A stretch of DNA of 64,000 nucleotides from an uncultured Bacilli bacterium. Lineage in GTDB: Bacteria > Bacillota_I > Bacilli_A > RF39 > UBA660. Numbering within the stretch: the first letter of the stretch is position 1; every line of letters begins with the position of its first letter. The stretch is from positions 7,242 to 71,241 of the forward strand of contig CAKOSA010000003.1 of assembly GCA_934101865.1 (NCBI GenBank), read 5' to 3'. The notes under the pieces are model-generated. The model saw nothing but the letters and a program-made list of their open reading frames with translations, was not told where the DNA came from and made no database searches. A program made the position numbers and the translations under genes. Below are positions 1 through 9,001 of this stretch, in pieces.

Positions 1-229
1 TGTTTTTTAAGTAATCGTTAACTTTTTCGATGTCAACGTTTATTATATCACTTGTCATATCATAGAGGGTTAGACCGACCTTTTTTCTCCAAACCATACT
101 TGATAAGTAATCCCATATATCTTCGTGTCTTATATATATATAGTTTTCGTGTTGGATTAGTCTTTTTTTGACTTTTAAGGCGGGAAGTAGTCTATGATAT
201 AGTTCTTTTTGGCTTTTGTATTCTTCCAT
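1..229 (-). CDS. ComN-like post-transcriptional regulator (partial)
   Basis: This open frame starts at ATG 229 and runs off the window, so only the first 76 codons are visible. The visible part (start MEEYKSQKELYHRLLPALKV, later HEDIWDYLSSMVWRKKVGL and a tail around DIINVDIEKVNDYLKN) matches my memory of the Post_transc_reg family. B. subtilis ComN, a small cytoplasmic protein controlling comE mRNA, belongs to that family, and the LLPALK and W-x-x-L pattern is typical of it. It lies 8 nt downstream of glyS and is probably co-transcribed with it. Family assignment is from recall of the pattern; the specific ComN role is inference. The C-terminus lies outside the window. Confidence 0.7.
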   Translation of the reverse strand, partial: MEEYKSQKELYHRLLPALKVKKRLIQHENYIYIRHEDIWDYLSSMVWRKKVGLTLYDMTSDIINVDIEKVNDYLKN

Positions 230-237
230 AATTCACC

Positions 238-1617
238 TTAAAACTGGATTTTATTATCTATATAGTTTTTAAGGTCCTCTATTTTTAGGGTTTCTTGTTT
301 CATTGTATCTCTATCTCTTATGGTTACGGTTCCTTCGTTTAGGGTATTTTCGTCTATGGTTATAGCAAGGGGTGTTCCGAGGGCATCGCTACGGCGATAT
401 CTTTTTCCGATACTTCCGGCCTCATCGTAATATACCATATAGTTTTTGGATAATTCTTTATAGAGTTCCATTGCTTTTTCGCTGTGATATTTTTTTACAA
501 GTGGTAATATGGTTACTTTATATGGAGCGAGGAAGGGATGGAATTTCATTACTTCTCTTGTGGTTCCGTCTTCTAGTTCTTCTTCTCTATAACTATCGCA
601 TAGTATGGTTAATATACATCTTTCTACACCTACGGATGGTTCTATTACATAAGGAATATATTTTTCGTTCGTTTCGGGATCTAGGTATTCCATACTTTTT
701 CCGGATACTCTTTGGTGACTGGATAAATCGTAATTGGTACGTGATGCTACACCCCATAATTCACCCCAACCGAATGGGAAGTGGTATTCTATATCGGTTG
801 TTGCGTTACTGTAAAAACTTAATTCTTCCTTGGAATGATCTCTTAATCTTAATTTATCTTTATTTATTCCTAAGCTTAATAGGTAGTTATAGCAATAGTC
901 TTTATAGTATTTATGCCAATCTAGTTCTGTTCCGGGTTTACAGAAGAATTCTAGTTCCATTTGTTCAAATTCTCTTACTCTGAATATGAAATTACCTGGG
1001 GTTATCTCATTTCGGAAACTTTTTCCGATTTGGCCTATTCCAAATGGTACTTTTAGACGCATACTTCTTTGGACGTTAAGGAAATCAGCGAATATTCCTT
1101 GGGCTGTTTCAGGTCTTAAATAGACGGTATTCTTGGCATCTTCGGTTACGCCTTGGAATGTTTTGAACATTAGATTGAACTGTCTTATGTCGGTAAAATT
1201 GCTTTTACCGCATTTTGGACAAGGTATTTTCTTGTCTCTTATATAGTTTATCATTTCTTCTTCGGTCATACCGTCGCCCATTTCAGAGTTAGTGAACTCA
1301 TCAATTAGTTTATCGGCTCTGTGTCTTGTTTTGCATTCTTTACAATCGATAAGGGGGTCGGTAAAGGTTTTTAAGTGTCCTGATGCTTCCCAAGTTTTGG
1401 GGTTCATAAGGATAGCACTATCTAAACCGACATTGTAGGGATTTTCTTGAATGAATTTTTTTAGCCACGCTTTTTTGACGTTTTCTTTCAAGAGGGCTCC
1501 TACGGGACCGTAATCCCAAGTATTGGCTAGTCCGCCATATATTTCACTTCCTTGGAATATGAAACCGTATTGTTTACAGTAGTTTACTAATTTTTCCATA
1601 TTTATATTATCTTTCAT
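238..1617 (-). CDS. glyS: glycyl-tRNA synthetase, dimeric class II type
   Basis: The enzyme charges tRNA-Gly with glycine in the cytoplasm. It is 459 aa, the usual size of the single-chain (alpha2) bacterial/eukaryotic-type enzyme rather than the two-subunit GlyQS form. Visible marks are a zinc-type cysteine set (C92, C95, C133, C136), the [10 protein letters not shown] block near 167, class II motif 2 ([20 protein letters not shown], 201-220), motif 3 with Arg near 333 (GVERCILTI), and a C-terminal anticodon-binding domain from about 365. A GAAGGA ribosome site 7 nt before ATG 1617 supports the start. The start lies 11 nt inside the end of the upstream LOG-family gene, so both belong to one operon. 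Confidence 0.96.
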   Translation of the reverse strand: MKDNINMEKLVNYCKQYGFIFQGSEIYGGLANTWDYGPVGALLKENVKKAWLKKFIQENPYNVGLDSAILMNPKTWEASGHLKTFTDPLIDCKECKTRHRADKLIDEFTNSEMGDGMTEEEMINYIRDKKIPCPKCGKSNFTDIRQFNLMFKTFQGVTEDAKNTVYLRPETAQGIFADFLNVQRSMRLKVPFGIGQIGKSFRNEITPGNFIFRVREFEQMELEFFCKPGTELDWHKYYKDYCYNYLLSLGINKDKLRLRDHSKEELSFYSNATTDIEYHFPFGWGELWGVASRTNYDLSSHQRVSGKSMEYLDPETNEKYIPYVIEPSVGVERCILTILCDSYREEELEDGTTREVMKFHPFLAPYKVTILPLVKKYHSEKAMELYKELSKNYMVYYDEAGSIGKRYRRSDALGTPLAITIDENTLNEGTVTIRDRDTMKQETLKIEDLKNYIDNKIQF

Positions 1618-2146
1618 TGTCTATTCCTTCTTTCACATTCTTTATTATATCACGAGTATTGGTTAAAACACAAATATTTTTCATAATATCTTCACTAAAT
1701 TTTTCTTTTTCTAACATTTTTATGGTGTTTATAACATTATCGTAGAACCCATCTTCATTATATATAATGAGTTTATTTGTTAGGTTATAAGTTCTTTTTA
1801 AGTCGATAGCACAAAAAAGTTCCTGATAGGTTCCTATTCCACCAGGCAAGAAGAGCCATATATCAGCACTTTGTAGTAACGCTTTTGTTCTATCTATAAT
1901 GGTATCACATATTATGGTGTTATCGCATTTTATATTGGTACCATAAATGGGTGTGTTATAGCCTGATACTTTTTTTTCATTATTTATAAAGGCTTTATAG
2001 AGCCGGCCCATACTTCCTTCATCGCTATAACCGAAAAGGAGTTCGATACCGTCAATGTTTGATAGTTCTTGGCCTAAGTTACTTGCTTCTTCGAGGTGTT
2101 TTTTATTTATTTTTTCACTTGAAGAGCAGCCTATAAATATTTTCAT
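1607..2146 (-). CDS. LOG-family (lysine-decarboxylase-like) protein
   Basis: This 179 aa Rossmann-type protein carries the family signature PGGIGTYQE (around residues 100-108), the PGGxGTxxE motif of LOG-family nucleotide 5'-monophosphate phosphoribohydrolases. Characterised members cleave cytokinin riboside monophosphates or other purine nucleotides; the natural bacterial substrate is often unknown and cannot be told from the sequence. The N-terminus ([10 protein letters not shown]) is the usual first strand. It overlaps the genes on both sides (ATG at 2146 overlapping the upstream stop, end inside glyS), so it is translated within the trmD-glyS operon. AAGGGAAG just upstream is the ribosome site. 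Confidence 0.85.
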   Translation of the reverse strand: MKIFIGCSSSEKINKKHLEEASNLGQELSNIDGIELLFGYSDEGSMGRLYKAFINNEKKVSGYNTPIYGTNIKCDNTIICDTIIDRTKALLQSADIWLFLPGGIGTYQELFCAIDLKRTYNLTNKLIIYNEDGFYDNVINTIKMLEKEKFSEDIMKNICVLTNTRDIIKNVKEGIDNER

Positions 2147-2610
2147 TATCTTCCCTTCCCTCTTTTCTCTTCGTTATAGTTTAGGTATATTTCTTCTTCT
2201 TTTTTCTTATCTATTTCCATTAGTCTATATTTTAGATTATCGATAATGATTTGGATTTTTTTTAGGGTTAGTTTTTCGTAGGTATGACCGAGATATTTTA
2301 CATACATATTTATTATTTTTATTCTTAGTTTTTCGGCTTCGATAAGGCTTTTTTCGATAGCTCCTTCGTCATCACCGTTTTCATCCATATATTCTAGTTT
2401 TTTTAGGAGAAGATTTATTTTGTATTCTATTTTTCTTCTAATTACTTTTTCACTGAAATCGGGTGAGATGAAAACGATTTTATCGACGTCGATAGCTCCT
2501 TTTCCTCTTACTTTGGGACTGACGTTATAGCCTTCTTCGTCTTTATATATTAGATTTATGGTACCGTTATAGTTTTGTTCTTTGCATAAATAGTATTTAT
2601 TCTTTTTCAT
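2146..2610 (-). CDS. conserved-looking hypothetical protein, 154 aa
   Basis: I do not recognise this protein. It has a short N-terminal beta-rich part (residues 1-55, with a Lys/Gly-rich KVRGKGAIDVDKIVF segment) followed by a long charged helical stretch (about 56-145) that looks like a coiled coil, then a basic tail ending KRGKGR. No signal peptide or membrane segment is seen. It starts with a GGGGGA ribosome site before ATG 2610, overlaps trmD by 14 nt and its stop overlaps the next start, so translation is coupled on both sides. The setting among tRNA and ribosome-maturation genes hints at an RNA-related role, which is inference only. Confidence 0.75.
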   Translation of the reverse strand: MKKNKYYLCKEQNYNGTINLIYKDEEGYNVSPKVRGKGAIDVDKIVFISPDFSEKVIRRKIEYKINLLLKKLEYMDENGDDEGAIEKSLIEAEKLRIKIINMYVKYLGHTYEKLTLKKIQIIIDNLKYRLMEIDKKKEEEIYLNYNEEKRGKGR

Positions 2611-3280
2611 TGTTTTCCCCCTTTAATAAATCTGGTCGCATCTCTTTGGTTCTTTTTATTTGCATTTCTTTGCGGTATTCTTCAATTAGTTTGTGGTTAC
2701 CGTTAGTTAGGACTTCGGGAACGGTGTAGCCACGGAAATTTCTGGGTTTGGTATAGACGGGATAGTCTAAGAGGTTGTTTGTAAAGGAGTCGTTGGTGAA
2801 ACTGTCTTCTTTTATTACTCCTGGTAGTAGTCTAACTATGCTATCGATTATGGCCATTGCGGGTACTTCACCACCAGTTAGGACAAAGTCACCGATACTT
2901 ATGACTTCATCTACATAGTTTCGTATTCTATCGTCGAAGCCTTCATAATGACCGCAAACGAAAATTAAATGGGTATTATTCTTTAATTCAAAGGCTTTTT
3001 TTTCATTGTATACGGCCCCCGTAGGGCACAATAATATAACACGGGTATCATCGCCTTTTAAGTCCTGAATGGCATCGACAATGGGTTGGCACATTAGTAC
3101 CATTCCGGCTCCTCCTCCATAAGGGGTGTCGTCGACGCGGTTGTTTTTGTCCTCGGTATAGTCGCGGAAATTTATGATATTTATGTCCACTTTTGCCATT
3201 TCGCGGGCACGTTTTATTATGGATTCGTTTATAAAGCCCTCGAACATAGTTGGGAAAAGGGTTAGTACATCTATTCTCAC
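2597..3280 (-). CDS. trmD: tRNA (guanine-N1)-methyltransferase
   Basis: TrmD methylates G37 of tRNAs with a G at position 36, using S-adenosylmethionine, and so prevents frameshifting. The 227 aa protein has the SPOUT trefoil-knot motifs: GGGAGMVLMCQPI (about 57-69), the HYEGFDDRI block (about 111-119) and IGDFVLTGGEVPAMAIIDS (about 128-146). The start is GTG at 3280, overlapping the rimM stop in TAGTG. RimM-TrmD pairing is a classical ribosome-maturation operon order, usually with rpsP and rplS, neither of which is present next to it here. Confidence 0.96.
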   Translation of the reverse strand: MRIDVLTLFPTMFEGFINESIIKRAREMAKVDINIINFRDYTEDKNNRVDDTPYGGGAGMVLMCQPIVDAIQDLKGDDTRVILLCPTGAVYNEKKAFELKNNTHLIFVCGHYEGFDDRIRNYVDEVISIGDFVLTGGEVPAMAIIDSIVRLLPGVIKEDSFTNDSFTNNLLDYPVYTKPRNFRGYTVPEVLTNGNHKLIEEYRKEMQIKRTKEMRPDLLKGENNEKE

Positions 3281-3771
3281 TACAATAGTCCCTCCAATTC
3301 TTTTATGGTTATCTGGCCATTTTCTAAGTCGATGTTCTTTATTATATCAAAATTATACGGAATATAAAAGTCTTTTTCGGTATTATTTACGAGAAAGAGG
3401 TTATTTTTGCTATATCTTACGATTTTTTTTACTTTGCCGATATTTTTTCCGTTCATAATTATGTCTTTACCGATTAGGTCTTCGTCGAGGTATTCGTGGT
3501 TACCTAGAACAAGGTCGGCTTTATTTATGAATACGTACTGGCCTTTGTATTTGAGGACGTCATTTATGTTATCTAGGTCGTTCATTTTAATCATATCAAA
3601 CATTTTGTGGGGGCGATAAGTGGTTATTTCTTTTTCTTCTTTGGATTTGCCGATATATATTTTCATTCCTGCTTTGAATACTTTTGATTTATAGGGGAAG
3701 TCGGAGAGAATTCTTACTTCGCCTTTGATGCCGTGGGTATTTACTATCTTTCCTATTATTACGTATTTCAT
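3280..3771 (-). CDS. rimM: 16S rRNA processing protein RimM
   Basis: RimM binds ribosomal protein S19 and helps assemble the head of the 30S subunit. The 163 aa product begins VIIGKIVNTHGIKGEVRI, the typical RimM N-terminal barrel, followed by a PRC-barrel-like C-terminal half (about 90-163) including GKDIIMNGKNIGKVKKIV and DFYIPYNFDIIKNID. Length is normal for the family. Its ATG (3771) overlaps the end of the upstream methyltransferase by 4 nt and its stop overlaps trmD, so all three are co-translated. Confidence 0.95.
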   Translation of the reverse strand: MKYVIIGKIVNTHGIKGEVRILSDFPYKSKVFKAGMKIYIGKSKEEKEITTYRPHKMFDMIKMNDLDNINDVLKYKGQYVFINKADLVLGNHEYLDEDLIGKDIIMNGKNIGKVKKIVRYSKNNLFLVNNTEKDFYIPYNFDIIKNIDLENGQITIKELEGLL

Positions 3772-4499
3772 TTGTTAGCCACCTCGTACATTATTATACT
3801 AGCGGCCACGGAGGCGTTTAGGCTTTCACAATCTTTATTCATATTTATATAGATGTTTTTATCGCATAGTTGTTCAAGAGTTGGGCTCATTCCTTGGCCT
3901 TCGTTACCGATAATGATAGCGTATTCTTTATGGGTATTTATATTTTTGATATTTTCGCCGGTTCTGACACTGGTTCCGAGTACTTCATAGCCCATATTTT
4001 TGAGGTCTTTTATAGTTTGCACTAAATCTTCTTTAATGATGATATTGGTATGGAAGATCATTCCTTGGGTTGCTCTTAGGACTTTATCGTTATAGACGTC
4101 GACACAGCCTTTATTTATTATTATGGTTGCGAAGTTAAAGGCTTTGGCACTTCTTATTATTGTACCGAGATTACCGGGGTCTTGGAGGTTTTCGAGGATG
4201 ATGGTGTTGCCGGTTATGGGTTCGGTGGTTCGTTTTCGTACCACAGCTATTATAGGGGGAATACTATCCATTTGTGATAGTTTTTTCATTACAGGGGGGG
4301 TTACGGATATGGTTTTTTTAGTGGTTTCATAAAGCTCGCCTTCTAAGAGGATTATTTCTTCGATGAGATCTTGTTTTTGGGCCTCTTCGACGAGGTGGTA
4401 TCCGCATACTAGATATGTGCTGGTTTCATCACGGTATTTTTTGTGATGGAGACGGCATATTTTTTTGACATAATTGTTATTGGTTGAACTTATTAGCAT
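3768..4499 (-). CDS. TrmH/SpoU-family RNA 2'-O-methyltransferase
   Basis: This 243 aa protein is a SPOUT-class RNA ribose methyltransferase. The N-terminal part (1-95) resembles the SpoU substrate-binding domain. The catalytic knot shows motif 1 ILENLQDPGNLGTIIRSAKA (about 103-122) with the conserved Asn and Arg, motif 2 IIGNEGQGMS (about 195-204) and motif 3 NASVAASIIMYE near the end. Such proteins modify 23S rRNA or tRNA (RlmB, TsnR, TrmL and relatives); the exact target cannot be told from sequence. It leads the rimM-trmD operon. Upstream (4500-4634) is intergenic with no clear promoter that I could fix. Confidence 0.88.
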   Translation of the reverse strand: MLISSTNNNYVKKICRLHHKKYRDETSTYLVCGYHLVEEAQKQDLIEEIILLEGELYETTKKTISVTPPVMKKLSQMDSIPPIIAVVRKRTTEPITGNTIILENLQDPGNLGTIIRSAKAFNFATIIINKGCVDVYNDKVLRATQGMIFHTNIIIKEDLVQTIKDLKNMGYEVLGTSVRTGENIKNINTHKEYAIIIGNEGQGMSPTLEQLCDKNIYINMNKDCESLNASVAASIIMYEVANK

Positions 4500-4634
4500 A
4501 ATACTTCTCTCTCTTTCTTAATCATAATTATAACAAAATAATGGTTATTAGTAAAGGTTTTAGGGGGGAATTTTTTGGTTTTTTTAGGGGTCCTATTGGG
4601 GGCAGGGATATAGAAAAACTAATATATTTCTATA

Positions 4635-6155
4635 CTAGTTTGTTATGAGGACTTCACCTGTCATTTCCTTTGGTATTTCAAGATTTAATAGTTTTAACAT
4701 AGTTGGGGCAACATCGGCGAGTTTTCCTTCTTTTAGAGTTAGGCCTTGTTTGGTTATAATGCAGGGAACGGGATTAGTGGTGTGAGAGGTTACGGGGTTA
4801 TGGTTTTCGTCCCACATTACATCGCAGTTACCGTGGTCAGCTATTATAATAAGGATGCCTCCTAGTTCTTCGACTACTTTCTTATATATTTTTCCAAGGC
4901 ATTCATCCATACATTCAACGGCTTTGACGGCGGCGTCATATACTCCGGTATGGCCGACCATATCGCCGTTAGCTAAATTCATTATGGTTACGTCATAATT
5001 TTCTACTTCATCAAGGAAGGCGTCGGTTACTTCATAGACACTCATTTCAGGTTTTAAATCGTAGGTTGCTACTTTGGGAGAGGGTATGAGAATTTTTTTC
5101 ATATCGTTATATTCTACTTCTTTGCCACCGTCAAAAAAGAAGGTTACGTGGGGGTATTTTTCGGTTTCAGCAATACGAAGTTGACTAAGGCCTTGTTTAT
5201 GTAGATATTCTCCTAATATATTTTTCAAATTTTGGTCATTAAATATATGGGGTGAAGTTACCGTACTTGTTACGGGAAACATTGTTAATGTATAAAGGTC
5301 TTCATAATGAATAACGTTTAAATCCTTGATTTTAGCCACTTCTTCGTACGCACTTGGATTTGATAAGAGAGTAAATAGTTCTCTTAGTCTATCTTTACGG
5401 AAGTTAAATGTTAGTACTCCGTCCCCATTTTTTAAAGGGCATTTATGGATAAGTGCTGGTTCGATAAATTCGTCAGTTTTTCCATTTCTGTAAGATGTTT
5501 CTAACAGTTTTTGAAAATCTGCATACTCTTTACCGACGCCATTACATATGGCATCATAGGCTAATTTTAATCTATCATAGTTATTATCTCTATCCATTGC
5601 ATAATATCTGCCACTTATAGTTGCGATTTGGCCCCCTACTTCGTTTAATTTCTTATCTAATATAGATAAATATTTTTGGGCACTTTTTTCATAAGTATCT
5701 CTACCGTCTGTGAAAACATCGATATAGATATTTTGGACATTATTTTCTTTACATATATCTAATATGGCTAATAAGTGATTAAGGTGAGAATGGATACCAC
5801 CATCACTAAGAAGGCCCATTATGTGTAAATTAGAATTATTTTTCTTAACGTGGTTTAATAGTTTTAGTAATTCTTCGTTTTGGCCTAATTCTTTATTTCT
5901 AACCGCTTTATTTATGGCCTCTAAGGGTTGGAGAGCTATTCTTCCGGCTCCGATATTCATATGACCGACTTCACTTGTTCCCATTTGCCCATCGGGTAAA
6001 CCTACAAAAGGGCCACTGGCATTTAGCTTTGTATGGGGATAGGTGTTTACTAAATAGTCGAATGTTTGTTTGTGAGCGTTTTTGAAGGCATTGCCGTCGG
6101 TTTCTTTTCTTAGACCACAGCCATCTAATATACATAGTACCATTTTTTGTTTCAT
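4635..6155 (-). CDS. gpmI: 2,3-bisphosphoglycerate-independent phosphoglycerate mutase
   Basis: GpmI interconverts 3- and 2-phosphoglycerate in glycolysis using two metal ions (Mn) and a phosphoserine intermediate. The 506 aa length is typical. N-terminal metal ligands lie in LCILDGCGL; the nucleophile is the Ser of MGTSEVGHMNIGAGR (about residues 58-72). FTDGRDT (about 148-154), the HGNCDVM-type metal site and SHTTNPVPCI near the end are all present. It starts at ATG 6155 behind AAAAGGAGA and appears monocistronic between tetR and the methyltransferase operon. A copy of the dispersed palindromic motif (5505-5523) lies within the coding sequence, encoding ADFQKL without changing protein length. 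Confidence 0.96.
   Translation of the reverse strand: MKQKMVLCILDGCGLRKETDGNAFKNAHKQTFDYLVNTYPHTKLNASGPFVGLPDGQMGTSEVGHMNIGAGRIALQPLEAINKAVRNKELGQNEELLKLLNHVKKNNSNLHIMGLLSDGGIHSHLNHLLAILDICKENNVQNIYIDVFTDGRDTYEKSAQKYLSILDKKLNEVGGQIATISGRYYAMDRDNNYDRLKLAYDAICNGVGKEYADFQKLLETSYRNGKTDEFIEPALIHKCPLKNGDGVLTFNFRKDRLRELFTLLSNPSAYEEVAKIKDLNVIHYEDLYTLTMFPVTSTVTSPHIFNDQNLKNILGEYLHKQGLSQLRIAETEKYPHVTFFFDGGKEVEYNDMKKILIPSPKVATYDLKPEMSVYEVTDAFLDEVENYDVTIMNLANGDMVGHTGVYDAAVKAVECMDECLGKIYKKVVEELGGILIIIADHGNCDVMWDENHNPVTSHTTNPVPCIITKQGLTLKEGKLADVAPTMLKLLNLEIPKEMTGEVLITN
5505..5523. repeat. palindromic motif copy inside gpmI
   Basis: CAGTTTTTGAAAATCTGCA is a near-perfect palindrome. It belongs to a small family in this window with consensus CAG(A/T)TTTTGAAAA(A/T)CTGCA, found between genes and in three genes, where it always encodes ADFQ(K/N)L. 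See the findings. Confidence 0.55.
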
Positions 6156-6208
6156 AAAATTTCTCCTTTTCTATACTACATAAGATTAATATATCACATT
6201 TTTTTTAT

Positions 6209-6769
6209 TTAGTAAATATCATTAGGGAGTAATTCTTCTAAATATTTTAGGACTTCTTTTTTGGAGTGTTTCTTGGGATTTCTTAAATAGTCAAGGCCAA
6301 CACTGATTAGTGCCCCAATATAGAATTTGGAAATGAAATCAGAGGGTATGTCTGTATGTTTGGTTTCGGTTAAGTTGCTGGCAATATCGGTTTCGATGGT
6401 ATCGGTTATCATATCCATAACGATGCTATTTTTATTATTCTTTATGATAGCGGAATAGACTTTTATGTTATCGTCGATATGAGTTAGTAATAGTTCAATT
6501 AGTTTTAGGTAGTATTCTTTGGTATTGGCTTCGTTTTCGTTTTTATCAAGGGTTTCGATGAGGGATGTTCTTAAATCTTGAATTAGGGAATATAGAAGAT
6601 CGTATTTGTCTTCGAAATGGGTATAAAATGTTGAACGATTTACGAGGGCTTTTTCGCAAATGTCTCTTACCTTTATTTCCTCGAATGGTTTATCTTTCAT
6701 ATTTAGAAGTAAGCTTCCATATAGGTTTCTTTTTGTTTTTATTACTCTTAAATCTTGTTTATTATTCAT
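6209..6769 (-). CDS. TetR-family transcriptional regulator
   Basis: The 186 aa protein has a TetR-type N-terminal DNA-binding domain: a helix-turn-helix reading VRDICEKALVNRSTFYTHFE (about residues 36-55) followed by a variable helical ligand domain. A longer reading from 6835 is open, but a good sigma-A promoter (6786-6814) lies inside that extension, so the start is taken as ATG 6769 (MNNKQDLRV) with GGTGAT just upstream. It is divergent from the MMPL exporter operon at 6955 and by analogy with similar pairs probably represses it; a 7-bp inverted repeat at 6842-6883 is a candidate operator. The ligand is unknown. Confidence 0.88.
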   Translation of the reverse strand: MNNKQDLRVIKTKRNLYGSLLLNMKDKPFEEIKVRDICEKALVNRSTFYTHFEDKYDLLYSLIQDLRTSLIETLDKNENEANTKEYYLKLIELLLTHIDDNIKVYSAIIKNNKNSIVMDMITDTIETDIASNLTETKHTDIPSDFISKFYIGALISVGLDYLRNPKKHSKKEVLKYLEELLPNDIY

Positions 6770-6785
6770 AATTATCACCAAGGAC

Positions 6786-6814
6786 ATTGTATTATAAATT
6801 GATGTGTTTGTCAA
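6786..6814 (-). promoter_or_regulatory. sigma-A promoter of the tetR gene
   Basis: On the minus strand TTGACA (6814-6809), 17 nt spacer, TACAAT (6791-6786). The start of transcription would fall near 6779, about 10 nt before ATG 6769, which is why the upstream in-frame start at 6835 is rejected. Confidence 0.7.
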
Positions 6815-6841
6815 CATTTTATTTTTAAACAACAAGTATAT

Positions 6842-6883
6842 GGATAATTAACAATACACAAGTTAGATAAGTGTCTATTATCC
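6842..6883. promoter_or_regulatory. candidate operator between tetR and MMPL gene
   Basis: GGATAAT (6842-6848) and ATTATCC (6877-6883) form a perfect 7-bp inverted repeat with 28 nt between the arms, and inner imperfect symmetry (ACAC ... GTGT at 6855-6874). It lies between the divergent tetR and exporter genes, where a TetR-type repressor would bind. Binding is inference. Confidence 0.35.
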
Positions 6884-6954
6884 GACATATTTTTAGAGTT
6901 GGTCTTCTACTTTTATTTGTTTTGGAATAGAATATTTAAGCAAGGAGGGAAAAT

Positions 6955-9000
6955 ATGAAAAAAGTAAGGGATTTTATTGTTAATCATAGCTTACTGATTG
7001 TTATTGTTACCTTGATTGGTATGGTTCCAATGTTAATTGGTTATATGAATACCAAGATTAACTATGATATACTTGTGTACCTACCTAAGGATATTGACAC
7101 GATGAAGGGGCAAGATATTCTTAGTGAAGATTTTGGTCTAGGTGGATATGCCTTTGTAATGGTAGATAATATGAGTAACTATGATACAATAGAGCTTGAA
7201 AAAAAATACAGAAACATAGATGGTGTTAACAAAGTTTTTAGTATGAGTGATGTTTTGGACACTACTATTAGTTATGATGTTCTTCCGGATGAGGTTAAGG
7301 ATAAGCTTTATAAGGATGGAACTAGTGTAATAATGGTTACATTTGAAAATGGTAGTAGTGATGAGACAACGCTTAATGCTCTTAGTGATATGCGAGAGAT
7401 TACGGATGGTAATATTAGTAGTATGAGTGCAATGGTACTTGATACGATGAATTTATCTAATAAGGAAATTGTTGTTTATATTGCTTTGGCTGTTGTCTTT
7501 TGTTTGATTATTCTTACTATTTGTACGGATTCTTATTTTATACCGATACTTCTTTTGTCTAATATTGGGGTTGCTATTTTGTACAATATGGGTAGTAATA
7601 TTATTTTTGGGAATATTTCTTATATTACAAAGGCAATAGCGGCAGTTCTTCAGCTTGGAGTTACGACTGATTTTTCTATTTTCTTGTATCATAAGTATGA
7701 GTTTTACAAAAAGAAGACTCGGGATAAGAAAGTGGCTATGAGTAATGCTATTAAGGAGACTTTTGTTAGTGTTATTGGATCTTCACTTACAACTGTGATT
7801 GGTTTTCTTAGTTTATGTGCGATGGATTTGACTTTAGGAACGGATATTGGTCTTGTTATGGCTAAGGGTGTTATTTGGGGGGTTATTAGTACGCTTACTT
7901 TATTTCCTAGTTTGCTTCTTGTTTTTGATGGGGTTATTGATAAGACTGCCCATAGGGTACTTTTGCCTAAATTTGAAAGGGTGCAAGACTTTGTGGTGAA
8001 GAGGTACAAACTTATTTTTGTTATCTTCGTGGTGCTAATGGTGCCTGCTCTTATTGGAAACGGTAATTACGAGGTTTATTACAAGCTTGATAAGTCGCTT
8101 CCGGAGATGCTCGATTTTAATGTTGCGAATAAGGAACTTGCGGATAAGTTTGGGATTGTTTCGCCAGAGATTATTATTTTGGATAAGGGCGTTAAGAGTA
8201 GTGATATAGAGGAACTTAGTACTAAACTTAAGAGTGTTGATGGTATTGATATGGTAGCTAGTGGGGCCGAGGTTATGGAGAGTGGTTTATACAGTGCTAT
8301 TTTGCCTAGTGATGTTAGGAGAATTTTGGATAATGATAAGTATCAGCTTATGATTATTAATTCTACTTATGAGATTGCGAGTGACGAGCTTAATAATCAA
8401 GTGGAGGAAGTTAATAATATTGTTCACAAATATGATACGGATGCGATTGTTGCTGGTGAGGGGGCTTTGATGAGGGATTTGGTTACGATTGCTGATCATG
8501 ATTTTAATATGGTTAATTATACTTCTATTTTATTTATTTTCGTGGTAATGGTATTTGTTCTTAAATCTATTGGGCTACCGATTATTCTTATTTGTGCTAT
8601 TGAATTTGCAATATTTACTAATATGGCTATTTCGTATTATACGGGGACGGCTCTTCCATTTATTGCATCGATTGTGGTGGGTACGATACAGCTTGGTGCA
8701 ACGATTGATTATGCTATTTTGATGTCTACTAAGTATTTAGAGGAACGTGAAAAGAATGATAAGATGGTTAGTATTAGAAATACTTTGAGGAGTTCTGTTC
8801 CGTCTATTGTTACTAGTGCTTTATGTTTCTTTGGTGCTACTATTAGTGTTTACTTATATACAAAGATTGATATGATTGGTTCGATTTGTAACCTACTTAG
8901 TAGGGGGGCTATTATTAGTATGCTTGTTGTTACGCTTATACTTCCTGCCCTACTGATTGTGTTTGATAAATTTATTATGAAAACGACGAGGAGGAGATAA
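6955..9000 (+). CDS. MMPL/RND-family membrane exporter
   Basis: This 681 aa integral membrane protein has the repeated RND layout: one membrane helix (about 8-28), a large outside loop (about 30-160), five or six helices (about 170-325), then the same again (helix about 350, loop 370-520, helices 525-675). Matching SSD-like stretches in both halves (GVTTDFSIFLYHKYEF and GATIDYAILMSTKYLEE) carry the conserved Asp of the proton relay. MMPL proteins export lipids, peptides or drugs using the proton gradient; the cargo here is unknown. It starts behind AAGGAGGG and is followed after one base by a secreted-protein gene. Codon use is unusually rich in G and T (AGT, GGT, GTT). Confidence 0.9.
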   Translation: MKKVRDFIVNHSLLIVIVTLIGMVPMLIGYMNTKINYDILVYLPKDIDTMKGQDILSEDFGLGGYAFVMVDNMSNYDTIELEKKYRNIDGVNKVFSMSDVLDTTISYDVLPDEVKDKLYKDGTSVIMVTFENGSSDETTLNALSDMREITDGNISSMSAMVLDTMNLSNKEIVVYIALAVVFCLIILTICTDSYFIPILLLSNIGVAILYNMGSNIIFGNISYITKAIAAVLQLGVTTDFSIFLYHKYEFYKKKTRDKKVAMSNAIKETFVSVIGSSLTTVIGFLSLCAMDLTLGTDIGLVMAKGVIWGVISTLTLFPSLLLVFDGVIDKTAHRVLLPKFERVQDFVVKRYKLIFVIFVVLMVPALIGNGNYEVYYKLDKSLPEMLDFNVANKELADKFGIVSPEIIILDKGVKSSDIEELSTKLKSVDGIDMVASGAEVMESGLYSAILPSDVRRILDNDKYQLMIINSTYEIASDELNNQVEEVNNIVHKYDTDAIVAGEGALMRDLVTIADHDFNMVNYTSILFIFVVMVFVLKSIGLPIILICAIEFAIFTNMAISYYTGTALPFIASIVVGTIQLGATIDYAILMSTKYLEEREKNDKMVSIRNTLRSSVPSIVTSALCFFGATISVYLYTKIDMIGSICNLLSRGAIISMLVVTLILPALLIVFDKFIMKTTRRR

Positions 9001-9001
9001 A

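Noticed and set aside
372..983. 203-codon open frame opposite glyS
   Set aside because: Arg/Leu/Tyr-rich shadow of the synthetase reading frame with no start signal.
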